Program-made: the position numbers and the translations under genes
The notes under the pieces: model-generated
Told to the model about the DNA's origin: nothing
Databases searched by the model: none
Seen by the model: only the letters and a program-made list of their open reading frames with translations
Part shown: piece after piece, positions 26,841-36,008 of the stretch
How positions within the stretch are numbered: position 1 is the first letter of the stretch
How the letters are laid out: every line of letters starts with the position of its first letter
From: Ruminococcus sp. AF41-9
Lineage (GTDB): Bacteria > Bacillota > Clostridia > Lachnospirales > Lachnospiraceae
Direction: 5' to 3'
Assembly: GCF_003477525.1 (NCBI RefSeq)
Contig: NZ_QUDO01000006.1
Location: 1 to 64,000, forward strand
DNA length: 64,000 nucleotides

Positions 26841-28730
26841 TCACTGCTGTCCACTTCGCATCCGATCATGATTTTCCTTCCCGTTCTCTCCGAAAAATCT
26901 CTCATACCACAACAGGAAGGTAAATACCGTCCATATCCTGCGGCTGTCATCCGTTTTCAGATTGCGCGCTTCTGCCTTCTTATAGCGGCGAAGCATCTTT
27001 AACAGACGGTCTGTATGGAAAAACTGTTCTGCCGCTGCGGAAGAGAACTGCTCCTCAATCATACTGTAATATGGTTCCTGCCGGATCCAGGTACGGATCG
27101 GCACCGGAAATCCCAGTTTCTTCTTCTGCGCGGTATCCTTTGAAATCCGCTTCTGCGCTGCTTCCCTGAAAAGCACCTTGGTCCGCGGCGGGTTTACCTT
27201 TTTCTCCAAAGGCAGGGTTCTGGCAAACTCCCACATTTTTTTATCCAGAAACGGAACTCTGACTTCCACTGAATTCGCCATTCCCATCTTGTCACCTTTC
27301 ATAAGAATGTCGTGAACCAGCCAGAAATGCAGATCTACATACTGCATTTTTGTCACAGGATCTTTATCTGCAACTTCCGCATATACCGGTGCTGTCACTT
27401 CTGTGACCCTTTTCCCGGATCTTTTCTTTAATATCTTATCCGCCTGACGCTCAGAAAATACATTTGTGGCATTAGAATAATATCTCTCCTCCAGAGTCTT
27501 TCCATGGCGGATCAGAAACCCTCGTCCCGGAAGCCCCTGCGGAAGCACTTTTTCTGCAAAATTTCCTGCCATCCGTCTCACAGGCAGGGGGATTTTATCA
27601 AACCCGGTATACTGCAGCGGTTCACAGTAAATATTATATCCGCCGAACAGCTCATCACTTCCCTCACCGGAAAAGACAACCTTCACTTCCTTCGCAGCCT
27701 CTTTGCTCAGAAAATACAGTCCTACGATAGAAGGGTCCGCCACCGGCTCATCCATATAATACTGAATATCAGATAAAGAATCCCAGTATTCCTTTGCCGA
27801 AATTATCTTCCCTTTATTGTGCATCCCGACATTCTGTGCAAAATTCTGTGCCTCTTCCGTTTCACAACTGCTGCTTCCCTCAAATCCAACTGTGTAAGTA
27901 CGATCCACCTTTCCCGCAAACGCAAGATAACTGGAATCCACACCGCTGGACAGATAGGAACCAATTTCCACATCTCCTGTCTTATGCGCCTGCACGGACT
28001 CCTCCAGTGTCTCTTCCATCTTTTTCAGCATCTGTGAATGACTCCTGGAACTGTCTGCCTGAAAGTCAAAACGATAATAGCAGACCTTTTTGCATTCTTT
28101 TCCATCATAAATAAAATAATGCGCCGGAGGAAGGCAGAACACATTTTTAAAAAATGTTTCATCTGTAGGCACAAACTGAAAAGAAAGATACAGCCGCAGG
28201 ACATCCTCATTTAATTCCTTATGAAACTGTGGATGCATCAGCAGTGACTTGATCTCCGAACCGAACAGGAAAACATTTTCCATTTTGCTGTAATAAAACG
28301 GCTTGATCCCGAACATATCTCTGGCACCAAAAAGCTGTTCCTTCTTCTTATCCCATATGACAAAAGCAAACATTCCTCTCAGCTTCGTTACCAGTTCTGT
28401 TCCCCATTCCTCATATCCATGAAGCAGAACTTCCGAATCCGTGTGAGAATGAAAGGTATGTCCTGCCGCAAGCAGCTCCAGAAGAAGTTCCTTATAGTTA
28501 TAAATTTCTCCATTAAACGTCAGCACCAGACTCTCATCCTCATTGAACATCGGCTGATTTCCATGCTCACTTAAATCCACAATACTCAGCCTGCGAAAAC
28601 CAAGAGCTACTTTCTCATCCAGATATCTGCCCTCACTGTCAGGTCCTCTATGTATGATCGTCTCCAGCATCTCTCCAAGAATTTCATTTCTGTTTTCTCC
28701 CTGCCCATAAAACCCGGCAAAACCGCACAT
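26841..28730 (-). CDS. asnB: Asparagine synthase (glutamine-hydrolysing)
   Basis: A 629-residue AsnB. It makes asparagine from aspartate, glutamine and ATP. The N-terminal class II glutaminase begins MCGFAGFYG, with Cys2 as nucleophile once Met is removed, which fixes the start at 28730; the longer frame would block it. The C-terminal synthetase domain has the pyrophosphate loop SSGVDSSYLA and the FSGEGSDELFGGY motif. A short nested-palindrome repeat lies upstream of the start. The gene seems to be transcribed alone. Confidence 0.96.
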   Translation of the reverse strand: MCGFAGFYGQGENRNEILGEMLETIIHRGPDSEGRYLDEKVALGFRRLSIVDLSEHGNQPMFNEDESLVLTFNGEIYNYKELLLELLAAGHTFHSHTDSEVLLHGYEEWGTELVTKLRGMFAFVIWDKKKEQLFGARDMFGIKPFYYSKMENVFLFGSEIKSLLMHPQFHKELNEDVLRLYLSFQFVPTDETFFKNVFCLPPAHYFIYDGKECKKVCYYRFDFQADSSRSHSQMLKKMEETLEESVQAHKTGDVEIGSYLSSGVDSSYLAFAGKVDRTYTVGFEGSSSCETEEAQNFAQNVGMHNKGKIISAKEYWDSLSDIQYYMDEPVADPSIVGLYFLSKEAAKEVKVVFSGEGSDELFGGYNIYCEPLQYTGFDKIPLPVRRMAGNFAEKVLPQGLPGRGFLIRHGKTLEERYYSNATNVFSERQADKILKKRSGKRVTEVTAPVYAEVADKDPVTKMQYVDLHFWLVHDILMKGDKMGMANSVEVRVPFLDKKMWEFARTLPLEKKVNPPRTKVLFREAAQKRISKDTAQKKKLGFPVPIRTWIRQEPYYSMIEEQFSSAAAEQFFHTDRLLKMLRRYKKAEARNLKTDDSRRIWTVFTFLLWYERFFGENGKENHDRMRSGQQ

Positions 28731-28769
28731 ATAAAACTTCCTCTCTTTCTCTGTCGTTCTTACATCCCC

Positions 28770-28797
28770 GTCAGGCGGATCAAAACATCCGCTTCGT
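28770..28797. repeat. Short nested-palindrome repeat, copy 3
   Basis: It reads GTCAGGCGGAT...ATCCGCTTCG just upstream of asnB. The left outer arm and both inner arms match the copy at 10799-10843; the right outer arm is lost. Confidence 0.6.
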
Positions 28798-28870
28798 ATC
28801 TTTTTCTCTCCTGCCAAAGTATCAACAGAATAACAGATTCCATCCCTCCATCTGTAAGATACACTTCCCG

Positions 28871-29325
28871 CTATTTCACAGCCTGATACCAGCGTCCTGC
28901 TGCAGAAAGATCTGTTTTCCGGAAATTCCCGGTGCGTGTACTGCTGCTTTTAAGCAGCGAACAGCTTTCATCCTTATTGCTCAGACTCCAGCACACATAA
29001 CTGATCTTATTCTTTTTCAGAAACTGTATCCAGGTATTCGCTTCTTTTTTGTCAATACTGCCATTTCCGGAACTTTCCGAAATGCCAAACTCACTGACAA
29101 AACAGGCAGTCCCTTTTTCACAGCAGCCTTCACTTTCTCCCTGTACATCTCCTTATGAGTTGCCGCATAAAAATGAAACGTATACATCAGATTGGAATAG
29201 CCTTTGATCGGGCTGTCCGCTGCCACATCCACATCCTGCGACCACACCGGAGTTCCCACCAGAATAATATTCTTTTTATCATAGGTCCGGATTGTTTTGA
29301 TCACAGTCGTCGCATAACTCTTCTT
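28871..29325 (-). pseudogene. Remnant of a GH5-family glycoside hydrolase
   Basis: This is the C-terminal part of a cellulase-like (GH5) enzyme. The segment from about 29319 reads SYATTVIKTIRTYDKKNIIL then VGTPVWSQDVDVAAD, NLMYTFHFYAATHKEMYREK and KKGLPV, which are recognisable GH5 stretches. Near 29099-29102 the frame slips: reading an extra T gives VFVSEFGISESSGNGS (with the catalytic nucleophile Glu in SEFG) and then NTWIQFLKKNKISYVCWSLS, ending at a stop at 28871. Two in-frame TAA codons precede the preserved part, so the N-terminal half is gone. It is a gene remnant next to tRNA-Leu. The slip could be a sequence error, but the truncation is real. Confidence 0.75.
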
Positions 29326-29428
29326 TTATTATATCAGAATTTTCTTCCATTTGCTATCCGCGAAACCATAACTCTGCCATACAAAACTTTACTGAAATTC
29401 CAAACTTTACTAAAATTCCAAATTTTGC

Positions 29429-29457
29429 TTGCCATAACACTCAATTCATGCTATTAT
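29429..29457 (+). promoter_or_regulatory. Probable promoter of tRNA-Leu
   Basis: TTGCCA (29429-29434) and TATTAT (29452-29457) spaced by 17 bases lie 16 bases upstream of the tRNA. A TATAAT offset by 3 bases (29455-29460) is an alternative -10. Confidence 0.6.
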
Positions 29458-29472
29458 AATAAACGTTCAAGC

Positions 29473-29556
29473 GCCGGCATGTCGGAATGGCAGACGAGGC
29501 AGACTCAAAATCTGTTGTGGGCAACCACGTGTGGGTTCAAGTCCCACTGCCGGCAT
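29473..29556 (+). tRNA. tRNA-Leu (anticodon CAA)
   Basis: An 84-base class II tRNA. The acceptor stem GCCGGCA pairs with TGCCGGC, followed by discriminator A. The anticodon stem GCAGA/TCTGT holds the loop CTCAAAA, giving anticodon CAA for UUG codons. A long variable arm (TGTGGGCAACCACG) and the T-loop GGTTCAAGTCC are clear. The 3-prime CCA is not encoded. A terminator follows. Confidence 0.95.
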
Positions 29557-29571
29557 TTATAAGATCATTCA

Positions 29572-29601
29572 GATCGGATTCTGTTGAATCCGGTCTTTTT
29601 T
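29572..29601 (+). terminator. Terminator after tRNA-Leu
   Basis: Stem GATCGGATTC / GAATCCGGTC with a 4-base loop, followed by TTTTTTATTTTT on the plus strand. It also lies just past the stop codon of the minus-strand gene at 29615. Confidence 0.9.
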
Positions 29602-29614
29602 ATTTTTGTCCTTT

Positions 29615-29830
29615 CTACAGTTCATCCCTCATATGCCACTCTTCATCCACAGCCTTTATATCCGGCAGACTCTTAAACACCTCGCAGTCCTTATCACAGT
29701 CATCCTTAATACATGGACAGACCATTTTCACTTTCTTAAAATGTCCGGACACTCCCTCATACTGCACACTCCACAATCCATTATAATGCAGCAGCTTACA
29801 GGCACCCGGTTCATATTCATATTTAACCAT
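29615..29830 (-). CDS. Small cysteine-rich hypothetical protein
   Basis: A 71-residue acidic protein that I do not recognise. It has a CPCIKDDCDKDC cluster near residue 38, plausible for metal binding, and a Trp-rich beginning (LLHYNGLWSVQYEG). An AGGAAAG ribosome site lies about 12 bases upstream of the ATG. It fills most of the space between tRNA-Leu and lysA and seems to have its own transcript. Small proteins like this occur in Lachnospiraceae, but I can assign no role. Confidence 0.6.
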   Translation of the reverse strand: MVKYEYEPGACKLLHYNGLWSVQYEGVSGHFKKVKMVCPCIKDDCDKDCEVFKSLPDIKAVDEEWHMRDEL

Positions 29831-30043
29831 ATATCATTCTTTCCTTTCTATATTTATCGACAACAGAAAATTGTCCCGGATAAAACACTCTTCACCCGGC
29901 AGTTTTGCATCCGAAATTTCTCAGAATATCATATATCAGGAAAACTCCATCAGACTTTTCCCCAAAAACAAGAAGCACAGGTCCACAGAAAATTCTGTAC
30001 AGACCTGCACTCCACAATTTCACTTTCGTTATCCGTATCCGTT

Positions 30044-31324
30044 TTATTTCATGTCTTCCAGTAATTTCTCATAAATCGGGAAGCAGTCAAAAGTTGCGAA
30101 ATAATCTTTCGGTGTTTCTGCACGGCGGATCATCTCAAAGCTTCCATCCTCATGAAGAAGGATTTCAGAAGATTTCAGTTTACCATTGTAGTTATAACCC
30201 ATCGCAAAACCATGTGCACCTGTGTCATGGATCACAAGCAGGTCTCCCATATCAACCTTCGGAAGATAACGGTCAATGGCAAATTTATCATTGTTTTCAC
30301 AAAGAGAACCGGTTACATCATACATATGATCGCACGGCTGGTCTTCTTTTCCCATTACTGTGATATGATGGTAAGCACCATACATTGCAGGACGCATCAG
30401 GTTTACCGCACACGCATCCACACCAATATATTCTTTATGTGTATGTTTCTCATGAATTGCCTTTGTTACCAGGCAGCCATACGGTCCCATCATGAAACGG
30501 CCCATTTCTGTATAGATTGCCACATCACCCATTCCGGCCGGAACAAGCACTTCCTCATATACTTTACGCACACCTTCACCGATCTCTCTGATATCATTCG
30601 GAGTCTGGTCTGGTTTGTAGGCAATTCCCACACCGCCGGAAAGATTGATAAATTTCACATGAGCTCCAGTCTCTTTCTGAAGTTTCACTGCCAACTCAAA
30701 CATCTCTTTTGCCAGCATCGGATAGTACTCATTTGTCACAGTATTACTTGCAAGGAAAGCATGGATACCAAATTCCTCAGCACCTTTTTCCTTCAGAATC
30801 TTGAATGCCTCAAAAATCTGCTCAGTAGTCATACCATATTTGGCATCCCCGGGATTGTCCATGATATCATTGCTGATCTTAAACACTCCGCCCGGATTAT
30901 AACGGCAGCTGATCACTTTCGGAATATATCCGACTGCTTTCTCCACACTCTCAATATGAGTGATATCATCCAGGTTAATAATTCCACCGATCTCATTGGC
31001 ATACTTAAACTCTTCCTCCGGTGTATCATTGGAAGAAAACATAATATCCCCTTCCTTGCAGCCGATTGCTTTGGACATCATCAGCTCTGTCATGGAAGAA
31101 CAGTCACAGCCACAGCCATATTCCTGAAGAATTTTGATCAGAAACGGGTTCGGAGTTGCCTTTACTGCAAAAAACTCTTTAAATCCTTTATTCCATGCAA
31201 ATGCTTCTTTTACTGCTTTCGCATTCTCACGGATTCCCTTCTCATCATAAAGGTGAAACGGAGTCGGAAACTGTGCGGTAATCTCCTGGAGCTTATCCAG
31301 AGTGACAAATGGTACTTTCTTCAT
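30044..31324 (-). CDS. lysA: Diaminopimelate decarboxylase
   Basis: A 426-residue fold-type III PLP enzyme that decarboxylates meso-diaminopimelate to lysine. The PLP lysine is K55 in EFFAVKATPNP; the glycine-rich phosphate loop NLSGGVGIAY and the later Cys-containing VTGSLCENNDKFA segment are present. Start and RBS (AGAGGAGAG) agree. It is slightly diverged from the classical LysA, and a related decarboxylase activity cannot be excluded. It lies 21 bases downstream of the rhomboid-like gene, suggesting co-transcription. Confidence 0.9.
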   Translation of the reverse strand: MKKVPFVTLDKLQEITAQFPTPFHLYDEKGIRENAKAVKEAFAWNKGFKEFFAVKATPNPFLIKILQEYGCGCDCSSMTELMMSKAIGCKEGDIMFSSNDTPEEEFKYANEIGGIINLDDITHIESVEKAVGYIPKVISCRYNPGGVFKISNDIMDNPGDAKYGMTTEQIFEAFKILKEKGAEEFGIHAFLASNTVTNEYYPMLAKEMFELAVKLQKETGAHVKFINLSGGVGIAYKPDQTPNDIREIGEGVRKVYEEVLVPAGMGDVAIYTEMGRFMMGPYGCLVTKAIHEKHTHKEYIGVDACAVNLMRPAMYGAYHHITVMGKEDQPCDHMYDVTGSLCENNDKFAIDRYLPKVDMGDLLVIHDTGAHGFAMGYNYNGKLKSSEILLHEDGSFEMIRRAETPKDYFATFDCFPIYEKLLEDMK

Positions 31325-31345
31325 AATAATCTCTCCTCTTGCTTC

Positions 31346-32224
31346 TTACTTCTTGTGTATATGTGTATATAAATGATCCTGACAGTACTCATAGTTTCCG
31401 TTACATTTAGAACAGAAACGGAATTCCAGATTCGGATCATCTTTTTCCGTACGTCCACAGACTGCACATTTATGCTTCGTTACTCCCCCTGCATTCCCAC
31501 TTCCAGGAAAAGGAACCGTCTTACTTCCCCCCGTTGCTCTCTTAAACTGATTCTTCCTGTGAATTTCTTTCGGATTATATCTGCTGAGATTTCTCGTACT
31601 AAGGAAGAAAATAATAAAGTTCAGTAAAGATGCGATAATCGGCACAGCCACATACCATGTGCCATTCATAAAGCAGCTTATAATATTCTGCCCGACAATC
31701 AGCACATAAAAGACTGCCATCCACTTCATCTTGATCGGAATCACAAAATACAGCATCACTCTCATCTCCGGATATGTCAGCGCATAAGCCAGAAAAATAG
31801 ATAAACTGATATAATAAGTGGAAAACAGCCCGCCATTATACATCAGATCCAATACTCCGCCCGTCATAAAATACAAAATAAAGGCAGAAATTATGGTAAA
31901 TACCATTCCGGATAAAATATATAACGTGAATCTGAAAGATCCCCAGGTACGCTCCAGCGATGCACTGATCGGATAATAAAAGAACAAAATCGCGATCACA
32001 AACCACAGAGTAGATGAACTGCTCGGTGGATAGATTACCCATGTAACCAGTCTCCATATCTGTCCCTGCAGAATCTTGGAAACATTCAGGCTAAGCATGG
32101 ATAATAAACCAGGGTTCAAAATCATCAGTGCATATCCCAGCACATAACTCACGATAATATAAATCGTCAGATTCTCAATTCCCCGGCCCCTAAACTTTCG
32201 TTCCAGCTTGTCAATAAATTTCAT
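31346..32224 (-). CDS. Rhomboid-like membrane protein with C-terminal zinc ribbon
   Basis: A 292-residue protein with about six hydrophobic segments in its first 210 residues, in the order and spacing of the rhomboid fold (WRLVTWVIYPPS, LERTWGSFRF). The catalytic GxSG serine motif is not present; the matching place reads YNGGLFSTYY, and no matching His is obvious, so it is probably a non-proteolytic relative. A basic linker leads to a zinc-ribbon-like tail with CAVCGRTE and CSKCNGNYEYC. It may act as a membrane chaperone or adaptor (inference). The gene is upstream of lysA with 21 bases between. Confidence 0.7.
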   Translation of the reverse strand: MKFIDKLERKFRGRGIENLTIYIIVSYVLGYALMILNPGLLSMLSLNVSKILQGQIWRLVTWVIYPPSSSSTLWFVIAILFFYYPISASLERTWGSFRFTLYILSGMVFTIISAFILYFMTGGVLDLMYNGGLFSTYYISLSIFLAYALTYPEMRVMLYFVIPIKMKWMAVFYVLIVGQNIISCFMNGTWYVAVPIIASLLNFIIFFLSTRNLSRYNPKEIHRKNQFKRATGGSKTVPFPGSGNAGGVTKHKCAVCGRTEKDDPNLEFRFCSKCNGNYEYCQDHLYTHIHKK

Positions 32225-32350
32225 AAGTCTCCTTTTCTAATCCCGACAAATAATGATTGTCATTTCAAATTCAGTTTCTGTCCCTCAACCATTTACTCTC
32301 CTGTTATCTCCCATGAAAGAGTACAAAGAGAAACACATCCTGCACCGAAA

Positions 32351-33292
32351 TCAGAAAAACTTCTTCTTGGAAAGAAATACCGCTGCAATGATACTCGCCA
32401 CAATGGAAAGAATAATAATGATCAAAAATCCCCACGGCGTCTTGGAAAACGGCATTCCTGCTGCACTTACGTTCATTCCGTAAGCACTGAACACAATCGT
32501 CGGTATACTCATAACAATCGTGATGAGAGCCAGAGCCTTCATGACAATGTTCAGGTTATTGGAAATAACAGAGGCAAAGGTTCCCATCATACTGCTCAAA
32601 ATTCCGCTGTAGATATTCGCCATCTCAATCGCCTGCTTATTCTCAATAATAACATCTTCCAGAAGCTCCGTATCCTCCGGATACTTCTTAATACTCTCCA
32701 CCTTCAGCAGCTTCTCCAGAACCATTTCATTCGATCGCAGAGAAGTTGTAAAATATACCAGTGATTTCTCCAGTTCCAGAAGCTCCATTAACTCCTGATT
32801 TCTCGTAGACAGATGAAGTTTTTCCTCAATCTGCTCGCTCTTCTTATCAATAATACGCAGATATCTCAGATACATGCTGGCATTGCGGTACAGAATCTGA
32901 AGAATAAAACGGGTTTTCATATAAGTAAAGAAATTTCTTACCCTGCCCTCCATAAATCTGGTAAGAACCTGTGTATCTTCCAGACAGACAGTAAAAATCA
33001 TCTTCTGCGTTACAATAATGCCAAGAGGAATGGTCACATACCAGTCCTTCTCATTTCTCTCTTCAATCGTAGGTACATCTGCAAGGATAAGGGTGTAATT
33101 GTCCTCCACTTCAATACGGGAACGTTCTTCCTCATCCAAAGGTGCGCGCAAATCGTCCACCTCAATCCCAAACTGCTCGGAAATTTCAAAAATCTCTGTT
33201 GCTGTAGGATTCGTCAGCGCAATCCAGCATCCCTCCTGTGGTTCCTGTATTTCATGGATAGAGCCATCGATTGTCTTAAAAATCCTTACCAC
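32351..33292 (-). CDS. corA: CorA-family divalent cation transporter
   Basis: A 313-residue CorA/MRS2-type channel for magnesium or cobalt. A soluble N-terminal alpha/beta domain and long helices lead to two C-terminal membrane helices. The pore signature GMN is in AYGMNVSAAGMP at the end of the first helix, and a basic tail (LSKKKFF) closes the protein. Cobalt uptake could serve the cobalamin genes in this window, but the gene is not linked to them. Confidence 0.93.
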   Translation of the reverse strand: MVRIFKTIDGSIHEIQEPQEGCWIALTNPTATEIFEISEQFGIEVDDLRAPLDEEERSRIEVEDNYTLILADVPTIEERNEKDWYVTIPLGIIVTQKMIFTVCLEDTQVLTRFMEGRVRNFFTYMKTRFILQILYRNASMYLRYLRIIDKKSEQIEEKLHLSTRNQELMELLELEKSLVYFTTSLRSNEMVLEKLLKVESIKKYPEDTELLEDVIIENKQAIEMANIYSGILSSMMGTFASVISNNLNIVMKALALITIVMSIPTIVFSAYGMNVSAAGMPFSKTPWGFLIIIILSIVASIIAAVFLSKKKFF

Positions 33293-33457
33293 GATTCACA
33301 CTTCCCTTCTTCTCTCGATTTCCCCTCACACAAAATCATGTCCTGCCTCACTGTCCGGCACAGTCACATTCCTGCGCTGTCACAGTTTTCTTCTCAGTCA
33401 AGACACAACATTCATTATAATTTGTACATGAATTTTTGTCAATTCCAATGCTTTCGG

Positions 33458-33486
33458 TTTACAAAACTTTTACACTTCGCTATAAT
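33458..33486 (+). promoter_or_regulatory. Sigma-A promoter of aroC
   Basis: TTTACA (33458-33463) and a perfect TATAAT (33481-33486) are spaced by 17 bases. The aroC start lies 47 bases downstream, after an AGAAAGGAC ribosome site. Confidence 0.88.
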
Positions 33487-33532
33487 AAAGTTGTGAAAGT
33501 AAGAAAGTAAGACAAGAAAGGACTTTATCAGT

Positions 33533-34630
33533 ATGAGCCAGTCATCATTCGGAAATAAATTCAAAGTCACCACCTGGGGCGAATCCCATGGAAAAGCCCT
33601 CGGAGCAGTTGTTGACGGCTGTCCGGCAGGACTGCCCCTCTGCGAAGAAGACATTCAGATCTTCCTCGACCGAAGGAAACCGGGACAGAGCAGATACACT
33701 ACCGCCCGCAAAGAAGGCGACCTCGTTGAAATCCTCTCCGGCGTATTCGAAGGCAAAACAACCGGGACTCCAATCTCCCTCATGGTCCGAAACACAGACC
33801 AGCGTTCCAGAGACTACGGAAACATCGCCTACTCCTACCGTCCAGGCCACGCAGACTACACCTTCGACCAGAAATACGGATTCCGCGATTACAGAGGCGG
33901 CGGACGCTCCTCCGGACGCGAAACCATCGGAAGAGTCGCAGCCGGAGCCATTGCCTCCAAAATTCTCAGCGAACTGAACATTTCCCTCTGCACCTACACC
34001 AAATCCATCGGCCCGGTACAGATTGATACCTTTGACCCGGAAGAAATCAACAACAACGCCTTCTATATGCCAGACGCTAAGGCAGCAACTCAGGCAGGCG
34101 AATATCTGGAACAGTGCATGAAAAATCAGGACAGTGCAGGCGGTGTGATCGAATGCCGCATCAGCGGAGTACCAGCCGGACTTGGCGACCCGGTCTTCGA
34201 CAAACTCAGCGCAGTACTCGCCCACGCCCTCATGTCCATTGGTGCCGTCAAAGCAGTCGAAATCGGCGACGGAATCGCCGTAACCTCCTTAAACGGCTCC
34301 ACAGACAACGACGGCTTCACCATCCAGAATAATAAAATCATCAAAACATCCAACCACGCAGGCGGCATCATGGGAGGAATCAGCGACGGCAGCGAAATCA
34401 TCCTCCGCGCCCACATCAAGCCAACCCCATCCATCAGCCAGCCACAGAAGACCGTCACCAAAAACAAAGAACCACTCTCCCTGGAAATCCACGGCCGCCA
34501 CGACCCTGTCATCGTCCCAAGAGCTGTCGTAGTCGTAGAATCCATGGCAGCTATCACCCTGGCAGACGCCCTCTTTGCAAACATGAGCTCCCAGATGGAC
34601 AAAGTCCGGGATTTCTATAAAAATATATAA
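33533..34630 (+). CDS. aroC: Chorismate synthase
   Basis: A 365-residue enzyme that forms chorismate from 5-enolpyruvylshikimate-3-phosphate using reduced FMN. The N-terminus FGNKFKVTTWGESHGKA, the GRSSGRETIGRVAAGA region and the RHDPVIVPRAVVV signature are intact. Length and start are normal. It is a single gene under its own promoter, closed by a shared bidirectional terminator. Codons end strongly in A or C, unlike many neighbours. Confidence 0.98.
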   Translation: MSQSSFGNKFKVTTWGESHGKALGAVVDGCPAGLPLCEEDIQIFLDRRKPGQSRYTTARKEGDLVEILSGVFEGKTTGTPISLMVRNTDQRSRDYGNIAYSYRPGHADYTFDQKYGFRDYRGGGRSSGRETIGRVAAGAIASKILSELNISLCTYTKSIGPVQIDTFDPEEINNNAFYMPDAKAATQAGEYLEQCMKNQDSAGGVIECRISGVPAGLGDPVFDKLSAVLAHALMSIGAVKAVEIGDGIAVTSLNGSTDNDGFTIQNNKIIKTSNHAGGIMGGISDGSEIILRAHIKPTPSISQPQKTVTKNKEPLSLEIHGRHDPVIVPRAVVVVESMAAITLADALFANMSSQMDKVRDFYKNI

Positions 34631-34673
34631 AATGGATATTTGCAGCCCGCTTCGCTACTTGCTTATTTGCTAA

Positions 34674-34710
34674 AAAATCCCCTTCTCGTGGCATTTGAGA
34701 AGGGGATTTT
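34674..34710. terminator. Bidirectional terminator between aroC and the lactonase gene
   Basis: A perfect 14-bp inverted repeat AAAATCCCCTTCTC / GAGAAGGGGATTTT with a 9-base loop and A/T tracts on both sides. It serves the convergent aroC and lactonase genes. A partial GCTTCGCT-type repeat lies just before it. Confidence 0.93.
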
Positions 34711-34720
34711 ATTAACTGTT

Positions 34721-35788
34721 TTATTCCTCCGGTACAGGCCAGATCTGAATAGAGTTCGGTTCCGTAACCTTCAGAGGTTTTCCGTTCATCACAATAATAT
34801 TTTTCTCATAATCTACAGAGAAAATTGTAATTGTATTGCTTGCATGGTTCGTAACAGCCAGATGCTTATCATCAGGGAAAAGCACGATATCTTTCGGATA
34901 CTCACCACTGATCGGAAGTGTAAACTTTCTGGTGAGCATACCGGTTTCTTCATCTCTTTCAAACATGGAAACCGTATCTTCTCCTGCTGTTGTGCAGAAC
35001 AGATGCTTTCCGTCATTAGCCAGAGTCAGTCCGGAAGCAGCGCTGTGTGTGTCATGCGCGTCTTTCTTCTTACTTGTCTCAACACTCTGGATTAGCTCAA
35101 ACTCCGGTGTCTTTCCACTTCCATCATACTTATACGCCTTGATCTCATTACTGAGTTCAAAAAGAATATAAGCAAATTTACCATCATCACTGAAACGAAT
35201 GATACGCGGGCCACTCTCTCTCGGGCATCTTAAAATATCAACCAGCTCCAGCTTATTTCTCTGCTTGTTGATACGATAAATCTTCACCTGATCCAGTCCG
35301 TTATCTACTGCGCAGAGATACTTGTTATCCGGTGTCGGGCGGACACAGTTTACATGCGGACGGAAGTTACGCTCTGCAACACTGCCGAGTCCTGTATGAA
35401 AAACACCATCCATCAGGCTTCCAAGTCTTCCGTCTCTATGAGTATGTACAACGGTCACTTTACCGTCATGATATCCGGCAACATAAAGATATGTACCATC
35501 TACATCTGTAGCAAGAAAACAGCCTCTCATTCCATCGATCCCTACGCTGTTGATACGTGAAAGATCTCCATTCTTATCACGTTCAAATACTGCTACACCT
35601 TCATCTTCAATGGAATACAGATATTTTCCATTTTTAGAAACAGCCGTGTGGGATGCGTTACTTACTTCCACGCTGCTGCGCTCTGTAAGAAATCCGTTCT
35701 CCACATCAACATCATAAACATGAATTCCCTGTCTGGAAGGGCCATGGGTATAAGAGCCCACATAAGCCACATATTTTTTCTCACTCAT
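34721..35788 (-). CDS. Lactonase-family beta-propeller protein, putative 6-phosphogluconolactonase
   Basis: A 355-residue seven-bladed beta-propeller of the Pgl/YbhE lactonase family, which hydrolyses 6-phosphogluconolactone in the pentose phosphate route in E. coli; the substrate here is unproven. Repeated blades with YVAGYHDG, RHVNCV-like NFRPHVNCVRPTPD and SGPRIIRFSDDGKFAY segments are visible. The ATG at 35788 follows AGGAGG; the longer reading adds 32 residues of poor quality. It is a lone gene. Confidence 0.85.
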   Translation of the reverse strand: MSEKKYVAYVGSYTHGPSRQGIHVYDVDVENGFLTERSSVEVSNASHTAVSKNGKYLYSIEDEGVAVFERDKNGDLSRINSVGIDGMRGCFLATDVDGTYLYVAGYHDGKVTVVHTHRDGRLGSLMDGVFHTGLGSVAERNFRPHVNCVRPTPDNKYLCAVDNGLDQVKIYRINKQRNKLELVDILRCPRESGPRIIRFSDDGKFAYILFELSNEIKAYKYDGSGKTPEFELIQSVETSKKKDAHDTHSAASGLTLANDGKHLFCTTAGEDTVSMFERDEETGMLTRKFTLPISGEYPKDIVLFPDDKHLAVTNHASNTITIFSVDYEKNIIVMNGKPLKVTEPNSIQIWPVPEE

Positions 35789-35962
35789 AATGCTTCTTGC
35801 CTCCTGCTGTCCTTGTAGTATGCTGCTGGCAATCCATTCTTTCCAACAGCCTATTTTGTCTGTTATTCTGGCCGACTGTGCCATATAATGGACTTATTAT
35901 AGCATATTCTGCCAATAACCACAAGCAGACAGACCCTTATTTATGTATTTCTCTAAAAACAG

Positions 35963-35987
35963 GTTTACTGTTCACTGGTAATATCCA
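35963..35987. repeat. End fragment of the MITE-like repeat
   Basis: GTTTACTGTTCACTGGTAAT followed by ATCC matches, with one extra T, the end of the repeat at 26489-26686 (read on the opposite strand). Only about 25 bases remain, and a hairpin element of the other family follows 20 bases later. Confidence 0.6.
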
Positions 35988-36008
35988 TTATATAGTTCTC
36001 AGCCAATT

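Noticed and set aside
30152..31372. 406-codon plus-strand open frame opposite lysA
   Set aside because: Antisense shadow of a well-conserved enzyme; His/Cys/Phe-rich, no family resemblance, no ribosome site of note.
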